A stretch of 64,000 nucleotides of DNA from Lottia gigantea. Lineage: Eukaryota > Mollusca > Gastropoda > Lottiidae. Positions 10,504 through 21,456 of the stretch are shown in pieces. The notes under the pieces are model-generated. The model had not been told where the DNA came from, ran no database searches, and was given only the letters and a program-made list of their open reading frames with translations. The stretch lies in the NCBI RefSeq assembly GCF_000327385.1, contig NW_008708986.1, positions 3,006,000 through 3,069,999 of the forward strand. The letters run 5' to 3'. A program made the translations under genes and the position numbers. Numbering within the stretch: position 1 is the first letter of the stretch; each line of letters starts with the position of its first letter.

Positions 10504-11080
10504 ATGGGCAATTCTTCAGGACACCACCAAGGAGGCCAGGTTATTAATAAACATGATCCAAACCAACCACAAGCTCAACCACCACCAAGAGAACCACCAT
10601 ACCCAGGTCCATCTCCAGATTATAGGTTCATCAACCTAGAAATCTCCAACACAGCAAAATACAGTTTTGGTGGTGCAGGACAAGAAATGATGTCAAGCAA
10701 TGTAGACTCGTTTTATCCCATGTTATCACAACATTACCATGAAAATTTTAGACTGTTATCTTTTTACAAAACTCCATCTCAGACACATTCTGGTATGTTT
10801 AATCCAACTATCAAAGTACCTTATCAAGCTATTTATTACCGTTATCCGTACCAGAATGAAGGATGGAGACTCCAAATTGAGAAGTCGGTTTTAGAACCCA
10901 GAAGAACATATAATTATAGTTTCTTGAGCTCCGAAGGACATGGGATGGTGGCGGATTCTTCACAACTAATCCAAGCTATATCAAGACACTCGTCACAAGG
11001 TGGGAGATTGATTTGTATGGAAGAAACTGGACAGCAAGTTGCTCAAGGTTTCTCAGGTGGATTACAAGGTCGTTTACCAT
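10504..11080 (+). CDS. RFTN-like: Raftlin-like protein, copy B, exon 1
   Basis: First coding exon of an intact two-exon raftlin-like gene of 383 residues. I chose the ATG at 10504 (MGNSSGHHQGG) over one 27 bp upstream because copy A starts at the matching MGN and because Gly2 would allow N-myristoylation, the known anchor of raftlins. Vertebrate raftlins also have a palmitoylated Cys3; here residue 3 is Asn. A proline-rich stretch (about residues 24-36) is followed by PDYRFINLEIS, HENFRLLSFYKTPSQTHSG, WRLQIEKSVLE and QGGRLICMEETGQQ, the N-terminal raftlin block. A TTTTTCAG acceptor about 30 bp upstream points to a 5' UTR exon. The exon ends at GTAAGT (11081) in phase 1. Confidence 0.85.
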
Positions 11081-11439
11081 GTAAGTGCCTTCCTCATTAT
11101 TCTTTTGAGTAGGTCAGTCTCAGGGTGTCAGAGATTGTTCTGTTGTTCAATGTTTCACCGCCACCCTTTCACCTTAGACCCCACCCCGTCACGGTCGAAT
11201 AGATGATGCTCACATTGGTATGTGTTTTATCATACTGTACGCGAGATGGGTTTAAGGGTAATACATCTGTCATGACCGTTACCGTTTACGTCTCCTCTAG
11301 TAGGGAGAGTTCCGTGTAAACTGCGTCATTTCATTCGGAACTGACTCTGACATAGTAGGCTACTCTCATTATTTTTTCATATATTTTTGGTGCCATGCCA
11401 ATTGCTTTCATTATGTTTTTTATTTCTTCTTTTTTTCAG

Positions 11440-12014
11440 CCATTGGTGTTGACGTGTTCTTTGATATGCCAACCCACCCTAATCCACAGATATACACGTA
11501 CCAAATTATATCAGTACCAATGGAAGTAAGGGCAGGTTTTGGTGGTCAAACTGTTTTTTGTGATTGGGCCTCACATTTAGGTCAGTTCTTATGTCAAGGA
11601 TGGCGTTTAGTTGAAATTTTCGTGGACAATAGTCAAGTTGCTGGTAGGGGATTTTCCATGACAGCATATGCCAATACCATTTGGTTTTTTGAAAAGCCTC
11701 TTTCTAAGATGAATGATACGACACCAGTCTATCAAGGAACCTTTATTGACCACTTCGTAACTTTGCATGGTGGATTCTCTGGTGTTACTGCTAATTGTGG
11801 TTGGGAACAGAAGATTCTTGAAATGGCATCTCAAGGATGGGAATTGGCTTGTATTCTCAGAACCCCAGAACAACGTGGAACTGGAATTGCTAGGGCCGAA
11901 ATAAAATTCATACTTTTCTTTCAAAGAAATTTAGTCCAACAGTCTGCGCCAAACACAGCCTATGGCTTTGAGTCGGCTGGGGCACCACCCCCATATGAAT
12001 CAGTTGGAAAGTAG
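11440..12014 (+). CDS. RFTN-like: Raftlin-like protein, copy B, exon 2
   Basis: The exon follows TTTTTTTCAG and joins in phase 1 to give LPSIGVDVFFDMPTHPNP. It carries the C-terminal raftlin domain: CDWASHLGQFLCQGWRLVEI, then TIWFFEKPL, YQGTFIDHFVTLHGG, ILEMASQGWELACILRTPEQ and AEIKFILFFQRN. This order matches human raftlin (QYYPVTIPL, GGMLVNAVFYLG, YGWQLTCVLPTP, KQIVFLQRP). The C terminus ends in a short Pro-rich tail (GAPPPYESVGK). The protein is about 200 residues shorter than vertebrate raftlin-1; the missing parts are the variable linker and tail. It is the functional member of the local tandem pair. Confidence 0.87.
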
Positions 12015-12408
12015 TGACATTAATATAACCTTATAACGTAAAAAAAAACCAAACCTAACTCGATTTTTACCACTGCTAACAAAGCCAGAGAAAGGGCAAC
12101 AACCTAATTTGTGAGACAGATATCATCTTTTTATCGATGAAGTGATGCTTAATATTTAGGATGATATACATTTTCCCTAAGAGGATAAGAAGGGTGCGCA
12201 TTACATTCGGAATTATACGGTATATTGTTCTTCATAATGCATAATTTATCTGTCAGGGCGTAAGTTACCTTGTCTGACAACGTATCTTATTTCAAAAGCT
12301 GATATAGATAGAGGAATGATATACATGTACTCATATAATTATACTACATGAACATTACTACAATAATCATTATGTTACAAAATGTATTATTGCTGCCAGA
12401 AGTTTGCA

Positions 12409-12414
12409 AATAAA
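12409..12414 (+). promoter_or_regulatory. Possible polyadenylation signal of raftlin copy B
   Basis: AATAAA lies 395 bp after the raftlin copy B stop. In such AT-rich DNA chance matches are common, so the call is tentative. Confidence 0.35.
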
Positions 12415-13398
12415 ACTACTTTATTTCAATGGGAACTTTAATTTTATGGACAATTCCTGAAGAAATACATCAATTTGTGTCTGTTCATCGAAACTTCAAC
12501 CACCAACGACCAATTGCTTTCTCTGGGATAGGACTACTCATTTTATATTCACTTTTATTGTCAGCACTTAACAGTGTTTCATTTTTATGCATTTTATGCT
12601 CCACGAAAAACTTTCAGATTGTACTATTAGAATTCTATTTGATACTACGCTTGAGGCTTTGGCTCATGTAAGGGAATACCTTGATAAATTTCATTGTATA
12701 CCCTTGTATATGAAAGTAGGTGCAAAATTCCGATGCTTTATATTTTTCGGAATATAAGAGATTTCTGATTCTCATGTGCGTTGTAAATTCGTTTCAAAAG
12801 TTCGATACGACCAATAATTCACAGATAGCTATCCCCGAGAAGAAGGAAATGTTAAATTCTTCTATCAAGTTGCATCAAACGCATAATGTTTATATACTGC
12901 CCAATAAACAATATTTAAAACAACAAATACAGCGGGGAAAGCTATTCTGGCTACTTTATCCATCTGTCTGGCTTGGTATAGGGGACTATCCTTTCTCACA
13001 CTCGCCAATGGTTTTATCTCCTGAAATAAGTTGATAAAAATTTGACTAATCTATCAAACAAATGCGAAATAACATTATGAAAAAAGAAAACCCTGAAAAT
13101 GATGCCGAATTGACAAACTCAGTCGCACAGTGGAATCGTGTATTCCAGAAGATTAAAAATGTAGCCTACTTCTTTACTACAGCAAATCAGCTACAGTAAT
13201 TATTGTACTGGATAACTCGTATCATGTTCCAGGGGTTGCTTAGTTGTGGTAGATATTGGTGTCCACCTATACCCCCAGAAATAGTCGGTTAGTGTTTCTG
13301 CTCTTTCAGGATTACTACGTAATTATCTCAACCGTAGCTTGGAATCAAAAACTAATTCTATGGAAAAGGTCTTCAGTAATTTTGATTAAACATCTCAC
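12415..13398. other. No gene recognised; expected site of the channel's 3' exons
   Basis: This stretch follows the last recognised channel exon on the minus strand. I looked for an M3-M4 loop and a TM4 helix and saw neither. The plus-strand frames at 12429-12671 and 12720-13034 have no domain or splice support. Confidence 0.45.
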
Positions 13399-13763
13399 CT
13401 CTTCAATACCTACTTTACTTTTCTCCATCTGAATTCTTTTCGCTCTTTTTCTTGTCATTACATTAACGTAAGCAAATTCTAACAGAGACGCAAACACAAA
13501 AAATAAACACATTGCCATCCAAACATCTATAGCTTTAACATATGACACTTTGGGTAGCGAGGACTGAGCGCCGGAGCTCTGAGTAGTCATTGTTAAAACA
13601 GTCAATACACCTAATGAGATACGAGCTGGTACTGCCTCAACATCTATCCAGAATGATATCCACGATAAGATAACTATCAGCATACTGGGAATATAAACTT
13701 GGACAATAAAATAACCAATAGCTCTATCTAATTTAAAATTAGCTCGTATACAGGCGAAATTTT
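13399..13763 (-). CDS. Cys-loop chloride channel, exon 7 (second loop C cysteine, TM1-TM3)
   Basis: Last recognised exon of the channel gene that starts at 25519. It covers residues 221-342. It opens with [13 protein letters not shown], which holds the second loop C cysteine (C225), then TM1 (about 237-257, [16 protein letters not shown]), the PAR motif of anion-selective channels (266-268), TM2 (269-287, [17 protein letters not shown]), the M2-M3 link [12 protein letters not shown] and TM3 (about 301-320). The pore position 6' is Leu (residue 274), where glycine receptors and GluCls normally have Thr. The exon starts after a TTTTTTCAG acceptor and probably ends at 13399 before GTGAGA in phase 0. 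Reading through that donor would add 18 residues and a stop, giving a protein without TM4. Confidence 0.9.
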
Positions 13764-14057
13764 CTGAAAAAAGAAAACATTTTAGGTATGAGTTTGAAGC
13801 ACATTTTAAATCACCTTACATCTCACAATGTTACATTCTAATATTATACGTAATGGCTGTCAGGTAAATCTAGAAGCATCTGTCTTTTATTGTCTCAATA
13901 TTTCATTCAACAAAAAAGTCAGGACGTCTTCTTTCCGATCATCTGATTTCATAACCATATGCGGCATATAAAAGCAGCACTATACAGTACTACTACAGCA
14001 AAGGATGACATTCCTTGTCTATCCGATAAAACACATCAGCACCCGTACCATACTTAC

Positions 14058-14189
14058 TTTCAAATAAATCAAGACAATCTTCAGTATAAAAGCCATTAAT
14101 ATAAAATGTAGGTAATGTTAAATCATTAGGTATAGTAATTGGATTAATATCAGACCATTGAAATACCACATTATCTTTTGTATAGGCAT
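14058..14189 (-). CDS. Cys-loop chloride channel, exon 6 (loop B to loop C)
   Basis: Residues 177-221. It reads AYTKDNVVFQWSDINPITI, then LPTFYINGFYTEDCLDLFE, bounded by a TTTTAG acceptor and a GTAAGT donor; it enters in phase 1 and leaves in phase 1. C215 here and C225 in exon 7 form the second cysteine pair of glycine receptors, GluCls and histamine-gated chloride channels, which vertebrate GABA-A subunits lack. The SYAYT-like loop B (with S176 and Y177 from the exon junction) resembles GABA receptors more than glycine receptors, so the ligand is not settled. Confidence 0.9.
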
Positions 14190-14668
14190 CTAAAAGTATT
14201 ATAAAAGAAGCTTATACAAGGCAACCAAATAAGGGAATTAACGGTGACATTGCTGTTTTCTCCTCGGAACATTTTAGAGTCTGTTTCAGATCATCTAGTT
14301 AAACCTTATTTAGCGTCATGGCTGATCATTATCACCACATGAAAGAAAGCTGAAATTGGTCAATGTAGAAAACTAAACGACAACACCCTGTTAAGGCTGC
14401 GAACAACTACAGTCATGCTTCAACCAACAGTCAACCTTATTCAGCTGGATTCTTTAATGAAAAGACAGTATAAATTCATCCCAAAACATCTTAAACATCT
14501 TTCACCTCAAATCAATACCAAAGCTGCTGTTTACCATTACATTGATCACATTTGTTTTTGCAAATCATTATATAAATGATGATTTATTACAAAACCACTA
14601 TAGTAAAGTAATAGATTGATTGATGAAATGGGAAACAACTCAGTAACCATGAAAAAAATATAACTTAC

Positions 14669-14751
14669 AACTCTGTAAAACTATAGGACATTCTTGACTA
14701 TCAAGAGGATATTCTACTAAATTCATTGAACAACCCAACGTTAGCGACAAT
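14669..14751 (-). CDS. Cys-loop chloride channel, exon 5 (the Cys-loop)
   Basis: An 83-nt exon too short for simple ORF searches. It encodes residues 149-177, LSLTLGCSMNLVEYPLDSQ then ECPIVLQS. The two cysteines C156 and C170 are 13 residues apart, which is the signature disulphide loop of this family. The acceptor is CTTTCAG and the donor GTAAGTT. The loop B acidic residue usual in glycine receptors (LES) is Gln here (LQS). Confidence 0.92.
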
Positions 14752-16114
14752 CTGAAAGGTAAACCATAGTTGAGGCATTTAGTTCATACCATGCTAAATC
14801 TCGCAAAATCTTATTTGATATAAAGTAAAGTTTACCACATTCCCAATAAACCATGTTCAAAATTTCTAGACTAACATCAGTCGATAACCGATAATAAATA
14901 TATATCAGAGGTTGGTTAAGTCAGAGAGTTTCCAACCTAACTGACAAGATGACAACGTTGTTTATGTGTTTTAAATTTCAATTAGATTGGCGAGTTTCGG
15001 GCTAAATCTCAGCTAGTGAAAGCAACCCCACCCCCTCAAGTTAGCCTTTATGATAGATTCTCGTTACAGTACTATACTCAATGTCCATCGGATGTCCATA
15101 AAAACTTAACAGTATTTACGGTGATCAAAATGCTACATTTATACAGAATATATGATATAAAGAATTTGATTTCTGTGTGAGAAAAATCAAAGGGATTCAG
15201 TACGAAATTGCATGTTATTATTCAGATTATAAGTTTGTAAAGTTATCCCAGCAGAATCCCAAATGGTCACCTTAACCTGTAGAATTGATATCACTGGTAG
15301 TAAATATTACAATAACGACTACCACGAGATTTTTATTTACATTTTTATTCATGACTATAATTTCCCTAACCGATCGTTTTACTGGAAGAAATCATAAATT
15401 GAGAACTAGTTGTAATACGTAATATAAAATACAGACTTTGTTCAAAATATGTGAATAAATCCATACCATGTGCGATATCAAAACCACAACATAAACACAA
15501 CCAAGATTTTTATTTTTTTCTGTGATTTCTATGTTGTAGAAGGAATCACAAAAGTCCGGATAGGTTTTAACAATCAAATGCTAAATGACCGCTCCAAATA
15601 CTTGGTTGAAATGGATCAAATTACTAAATGTATTAAGAGCTATCACTGTGTTCGACACATTATCAGTTCTCTGCGTTCGAAATGGAATCACGACAATTTG
15701 GATCACTTCGACAAAGCTTGAGAGGAGGAAAAGTCACGTTTCAAACTGCTTATTTGACAATGCTCTTTATATTCGTCTATAATAGTTTCTTTGTTTAATT
15801 CTAAAAATGATATATTCAATGCCAGAATCAGTGTTGGTATAATACATGCAGATTGCCTAGAATCTTCTCTGTCCATTATATGAATATAACTTTATTCATT
15901 GAATTAGAGAGGCAATTGAATAATGTAAGACTAAACTATGTAAATAACCCTCGACAATATTACCAAACACGCTCAGAAAATAATTCCGGTGGAATAATAA
16001 TTTATTTATGTTCCATTGATATATGGCCTAGATAGAGCCATAACACCTAAATTATTTATCTCAAATAACCATTATCATTTAACCGGAAATAAAAGGAAGG
16101 TCGGACTTCATCTA

Positions 16115-16334
16115 ATACCTTGACTACAATAGCCACCTTTCTTGTATAACGGACTGTACCGATTTCAATGGATTGTACGCCAGCGAAGACAGTCAATCAT
16201 AGCCGACAGATAGATTGTAAACATTAAGGATTATTGTTTACAGAAGACTCCGATATCTATTGCTAACGTACAATCCAACCAAATCAATACATTTAAAACT
16301 GATATCAGAAAGGTGGCTATTGTAGTCAAGGTAT
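16115..16334. mobile_element. MITE, short form of the CATCTTCAC family (28-bp TIRs)
   Basis: Perfect 28-bp inverted ends: ATACCTTGACTACAATAGCC then ACCTTTCT at 16115-16142, mirrored at 16307-16334. Nested inside is a second inverted pair, GGATTGTACG/CGTACAATCC. The core is shared with the longer copies at 21457, 22269 and 29126, which carry about 35 more bases at each end. It lies in channel intron 4. Confidence 0.75.
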
Positions 16335-16627
16335 AATTAGACGAGTTTGTAATAGGTTAACGCGGTGAAGATGGTCGGAGGGTTTATAGCTTTCCATTTT
16401 GTTTATTCAATAACACAGTATCTATATATATATAGCTCCTTCCTACCCACACCACTCTGTCACCTTTACTTTCGGTTGTCTGTCCAAGGGATAAGGTTTT
16501 GCAAACCATATAATAAAAAAAACCGGATAAACATATAGGAGTAAAGGTTAACTGACATTTAATCCCAGCTTAAATTTGAATGAATAATAACATCAAGTTA
16601 TTCAACTAATGAATAAAGATGACTTAC

Positions 16628-16854
16628 TTTAAGCTGTAGTTAATAGTGCCATCTTTATGTATATGTACCAGTCGGTTTGGCACTGTGACATTATGGAATG
16701 ATGAACCTTTTTCGTTTCTGAAGAATGTATCAGGAACCCAGACATCACTAATCCTTCTAGTATCTAGTTCTAACCAATCCGATTTATTATAATCTGGAAA
16801 TTGTAAACGGCTATCCACCCATTTCTGTCTCAGATAGATGGTTATGGTGTAATC
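16628..16854 (-). CDS. Cys-loop chloride channel, exon 4 (loops D, A and E)
   Basis: Residues 74-149, starting DYTITIYLRQKWVDSRLQF. The Arg in YLRQKW matches the loop D arginine that contacts agonist in glycine receptors and GluCls. The loop A block VWVPDTFFRNEKGSSFHNVT is typical of the family. Two N-glycosylation sequons are seen (NKS near residue 97 and NVT near 132). The exon follows TTTCTAG in phase 0 and ends before GTAAGTC in phase 2. Confidence 0.92.
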
Positions 16855-17629
16855 CTAGAAATAAAAAGGCGATTAAATCAGGCTTATACTTAATCGAATG
16901 AAGTTGATGTCCAATTTATCTCATATCTCAGAAACAGGCTATGTTACAGAATATTTTTCTCATTTCGCTAATTCTGTGGAACCGTAGGGGAATAGATGCA
17001 GATGGCATTCGGACTTTTCAACAATAGACCCATGCTATTTGGATGTAAAAAAACCCTCATTACATAAATTTTACATAATTCCTTAAAATTAATTTATTTA
17101 AATCGTAGTCATTATTTCAGGCAAGAAATATATAGTTTTGTTTCGATCAATCATATTTTCCTGGTGGTGTTCACTTAAGCTGTCTAAGAGATTTGGTTTA
17201 AATATTGATAGATCTTTTAGTCTGACTAAAGCCTGTTGATGAATAAACTTTGTAAAATTGCCAATCTTCATGATTTATGGATCGACTAATAGTATACTGA
17301 AGCTAAAGTGCCTCTAAATTGACAGCTAAGATTACGTCTATAAAATCTGTTTCCAAGCGATTTAAAACAGACTTTTAACAGAACACGCTCATTTCCAGAG
17401 CAGAACAACATCGGTTTCCTGCCAAATTATTAGTGTTGTGTTATAAATATTTCAATTAAGTTGACAATGGCTGTAGTTTTATATCTATGTTTGTCTCGAG
17501 GAAATGACTTGATTTGTATTCCCAGACGATTTGAGGTGAAAAAAAAACCCCATAAAATCTATAATAAAGCAACATATATCAAACATCAATTTTAATTACT
17601 ACTGTCAGCCTAAACAACCGTTCTGATTG

Positions 17630-18428
17630 ATTTGTATGGGCCACGAAACAAAAACAAGATAGCTTGCCAGGCAAGATAACATACGCCCACCACCAGCTGT
17701 CAGAAATGATAAAGTCATCAATGACTTAAAAATACATTTTCTCATAATCTTAATAATATTTTTAAAAAACAAGGCAATAGCTAAAAACATGTTATCAAAT
17801 TATCATCAAATTCAAATATGGACAATATGTCTTATCAACATACACATTTATTTCGAATTGCATTAAAATTGCATTAACACCTCAGTTTCTACGATCTTTA
17901 CAGACCAAACTTGACACCCTTAAATAGTGCAATTCTTTAAGAAAAACAAAATATCGTCAATTTCAAACTTAAATAAGATCTTATCACAAATATTCTCAAA
18001 AGTGCTCTTTGGGTTGTAACAAAATTCAAATCTAAACAAGATATAATAAATATACATTTATACCCAGTTTCACCAAGATCGAACAAAAACTTGAGCCTCT
18101 ATCGTGCCTTGAAGGCAAATTGGCACGTTTTCATTAAGTCAAGGGAAATAAGGCTAAAATCATTCTTCCGATAATTACCACATTCGTCTACGAGCCAAAT
18201 TTGACGCTTTTTTACTAAGTTAAGCTAAAAATTCAAAAACCGTTCATCCCATTAATACCAAATTCGAACTTGACTGAGATCTCATCAATATATACATGTA
18301 TATCAAATATCACTAAGATTGGATTATAACTGTAGCCTCTATCGTGTCTAGAAGAAATGTGAACGGGCGGACGGATAGGGGCGACGGGGCAACGGCGATA
18401 TACGTCCACATTCACGTGGCCATACAAA
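17630..18428. mobile_element. Mollusc-type dispersed repeat, copy 1
   Basis: The left end reads TTGTATGGGCCACG and the right end CGTGGCCATACAAA, imperfect inverted repeats. Just inside lie AGATAGCTTGCCAGGCAAG and ACATACGCCCAC on the left and GGGCGGACGGATAGGGGCGA on the right. The body holds repeated blocks (CAAATTCGAACTTGACTGAG, GATCTCATCAATATA). It sits in channel intron 3. The same layout recurs at 38642-39541. Confidence 0.6.
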
Positions 18429-20041
18429 CATCGTAATAGGCCTACAGATGACGATAGTTACATCGTGCCAGATATTACACACTGGGACATTAGCTATGTG
18501 GAATCGGGTGTTCCAGAAAGTATTTTTAAAAAGGATTAAACAGAAGTTATCTCATTTAGATGAGAATGACTTAAAAGTATCTTTTAATTCCTTGAAGATC
18601 TCAACTATTATTGAAATATGATATAATTCCCACTGCATTCAGAAAACAATCTTCCCTATTGTCAATATATGTCTCTATACATCTCATATGAATATTTAAT
18701 TATGAGACAAATAAAAAGATAACATTGTTTCAGCAAGGCGTATTGATTATAACAACAATTGAAGGTGCTTTATCAACAATATTGATTTAAAAAGAAACAT
18801 GACATAATTATTTTCTTCTATAATTATACTATATTGAAATGAATGCCGGATTGTGGAAGCAAAATTAGCCATCCATTGAGGTAAGCGTGCTTTGTCTCGA
18901 TAGCAACACGATTTCGTATAGCAGTGAAACTTACATTATACTAGTATTATACTTATTAAATATGAAATATTCCTTTGATGGCAAACAAGGACATGAGTCA
19001 GATGAGTGGTGTCTCAATAAGTTTTCTCTATAAGCCAAAAAAAAATCTTACCATTGTAGCTTCGCTTATGGTATCAAAACTTAGTAAATATACTTGCAAC
19101 GTCACTTTTGTTGCAAAATCTGAAAAAGTAATATGCATTTCATCGATATGATTTCAAAACCATTCGTTCTATCAAGTAGGTTATACTAACAGCTAAACTA
19201 GAAATTGGAGTAATTCTTAAAAGATCTCATTGATTGAAAATTTTCTTTTTGACAAGAGACTATCTTATTTGCTGAAAGATCTTAATACAGATTGGCGAAT
19301 TTGTTTTCAATCTGGCCATAGAAACCGTTATTGTACAATCTGCTAGTTACTTGGAAACTATGTTATGTCATGCTTTAGAATTGATCTGAAATCAATAGTT
19401 TCAAAGTTTCCACTGAAATCAGTGAGTTGGTATCAGTTCTATTCAGGATGTCTGCTTTATGGACATGGCCAATTCTATCTTATAGATGCTAACTACGATG
19501 TCAACAATCACGGCAGGGTTTATCTTGTTAGGGTTAAAGGTTCAACTATTCTGGACATGGTTAATCTGATTGTCAATATCAAATTATTGTTTTGACAGAG
19601 GCTCAAGTAGCTCATTAACTTTCTTACAAATATGTTATTAAATTTCAGAGCTGTCTTTTGTTATCAAAATTAAGCACTATTGTTTAATCATGTATCAAGG
19701 TCTACTTCGTAATGCAAAGTTCCGAAATCTGCATGTAACTAATTTATTATTCCTTGAATGTAATCTGTCAAAATAATCAATTTCATTTCATTCCTCAAAT
19801 CAAATTTGATAGCAAAATTATATGTTATATCACGTCAAAGACTCGAACCACTGGTTCACCATAGAGACCATATGATCCTATACCATCATTGTTCTAGGCT
19901 GTTTTCAGCTTCTAAACCGTCATTGGAATGCATGTATTGTAAGTCTGGCGTAGCAATCACCTAAATGACTAAATCTTGTAAGGGTGCTGGGAGACATTTT
20001 ATCATATTGCTGACATTTTACTGCAATTATTATACACTTAC
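18429..20041 (-). other. Channel introns 2 and 3 (remaining parts)
   Basis: Intronic AT-rich DNA around exon 3. No other exon or transposon end was recognised. Confidence 0.5.
19052..19119 (-). CDS. Cys-loop chloride channel, exon 3
   Basis: A 68-nt exon, residues 51-73: FATKVTLQVYLLSFDTISE then ATM. It matches the beta-strand that precedes MDYTITIYLRQ in exon 4. The acceptor is TTTTTCAG and the donor GTAAGA. It enters in phase 1 (completing Asp51) and leaves in phase 0. Confidence 0.9.
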
Positions 20042-20112
20042 CCTTTTCATAGTCTGGTGGAATTCTTGGATCGTAGGAATCGGATTTTAATAGATGGTTT
20101 AACATTTCTCTC
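20042..20112 (-). CDS. Cys-loop chloride channel, exon 2
   Basis: A 71-nt exon, residues 27-51: REMLNHLLKSDSYDPRIPP then DYEK. It is the N-terminal helix and the YDPRIPPDYEK motif, equivalent to the YDARIRPNFKG motif of glycine receptors. The acceptor is TTTTTTTCAG and the donor GTAAGTG. Its split codons at both ends join cleanly with exons 1 and 3. Confidence 0.88.
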
Positions 20113-21249
20113 CTGAAAAAAATCAGGGCAACAATTGAACAAAACATACAATAAAATGACCTCTTAACATATTTTGCATGCCTGTGTGTACATCCACTTT
20201 TACATTGCGTCGAGTCTAAAATTTATTGTGTTGTCTGGGAATAGATAACCTCTCTGAACTCTATGAGTTAACTCTATGAGTTATTAGAACTCTATGCGTT
20301 ATTAGAAGTCTATTGATCGTCAATTGTTCAAAAACTTTCCACGATTAGCACGATTATCAGAACTGACATCGAGATATGCTATGATCACCATGATTAGTCC
20401 AAGATTAATACCACTATTCAAATTGTGTAGCACTTAAACTCTTGTTGTCAGCTTTTGATTTGCATCGTTTCACAGGGCCACAGGCTGTGGCATCAGAAAT
20501 TCTGTTTTACATTGAAGTTAATTTGAAACTAACTCTAAATTATAACACTGGTTCCAGATTCTTGGATAAAACTATTAATCACCATTTAATTACTCAATTA
20601 GAATCTGTTGTGTGTGATTTTTTTTAGCATCTGTCACAATTTATGAATATTATCATTATTTTACCTGTTTATTTATGTTCTATTATTAATCTGCTATTAT
20701 GTAAACTATTAAAAAGTGCGTACATTGTTCTCTTGTTTGACATTAAGGCAGTGTTCCTACTCGACATATTGACATATGATATTCTTCTGTTTTACTATAA
20801 ATGTATATTACAAAATTGCTCTTGGTATGTTCTTCTGTAGGTCCTGAATCTGAGAAACCCCTCTCACTGAACGAGATACATGTAGACCATCAGACATCAA
20901 CACTGCAAAACTAATTTCAGGCCATTGCTGCATTAAATTTTTATACATACTGATAGTTAGGAGTAACAGTCTAGAAAAGAATACTGTCGTTTATTCATTT
21001 AAACCAACCATGACACTTAAAATCCGACTTTTAGTTCGCCGACTTAAAGAGAAATCGACGACATTCTGGGTTTTCTGGGTTTCCCACAGTTTACTAATGA
21101 GATCATAATACTATCTGTGTTTCGATATTTAGAATCATCCATGGATTTGTATGACTTTGGAAGGTCTAGACCATTTTCACAATGTTCGTCGTTTGTATTA
21201 ACTTAACATTGTGTACAGAGATCTGGACATCGAAATTGTTACATTCGTC

Positions 21250-21456
21250 CTTTGTAAATTCACAATTGAGAAGGTGAAAAATAGAGAAAAGGCTGTGAAA
21301 AGGGTGAGAAAGCGAGTGAGAAAAGACAACGATAAATGCGAGAAGGCGAGAACGATTATCATCGGATTATTCTCGCTTTCTAGCTTTTTCCTGTGGGGAT
21401 TGACTTCTTGCCTCTTTCCTCTAAAAGTTGATTGGTCACAGCCGCCTTCCATAGAT
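21250..21456. mobile_element. Relic of the GAGAAAGCGAG foldback family (one arm)
   Basis: GAGAAAGCGAG-type units face inverted CTCGCTTTCT and CTTTTTCC units, and the segment ends in CAGCCGCCTTCCATA. This matches the end CCGCAGCCGGCTTCCATA of the element at 35889-37540 with small changes. Only this arm is recognisable. The MITE at 21457 is inserted immediately after its end. Confidence 0.55.

Larger units (their letters stand above)
13764..16627 (-). other. Channel introns 4-6 (outside exons 5 and 6), including a MITE
   Basis: Apart from exons 5 and 6 and the MITE at 16115-16334, these introns hold AT-rich DNA with no further feature that I can support. Confidence 0.6.

Noticed and set aside
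11607-11924. 105-codon minus frame inside raftlin copy B exon 2
   Set aside because: It lies entirely opposite the conserved raftlin domain and is a shadow.
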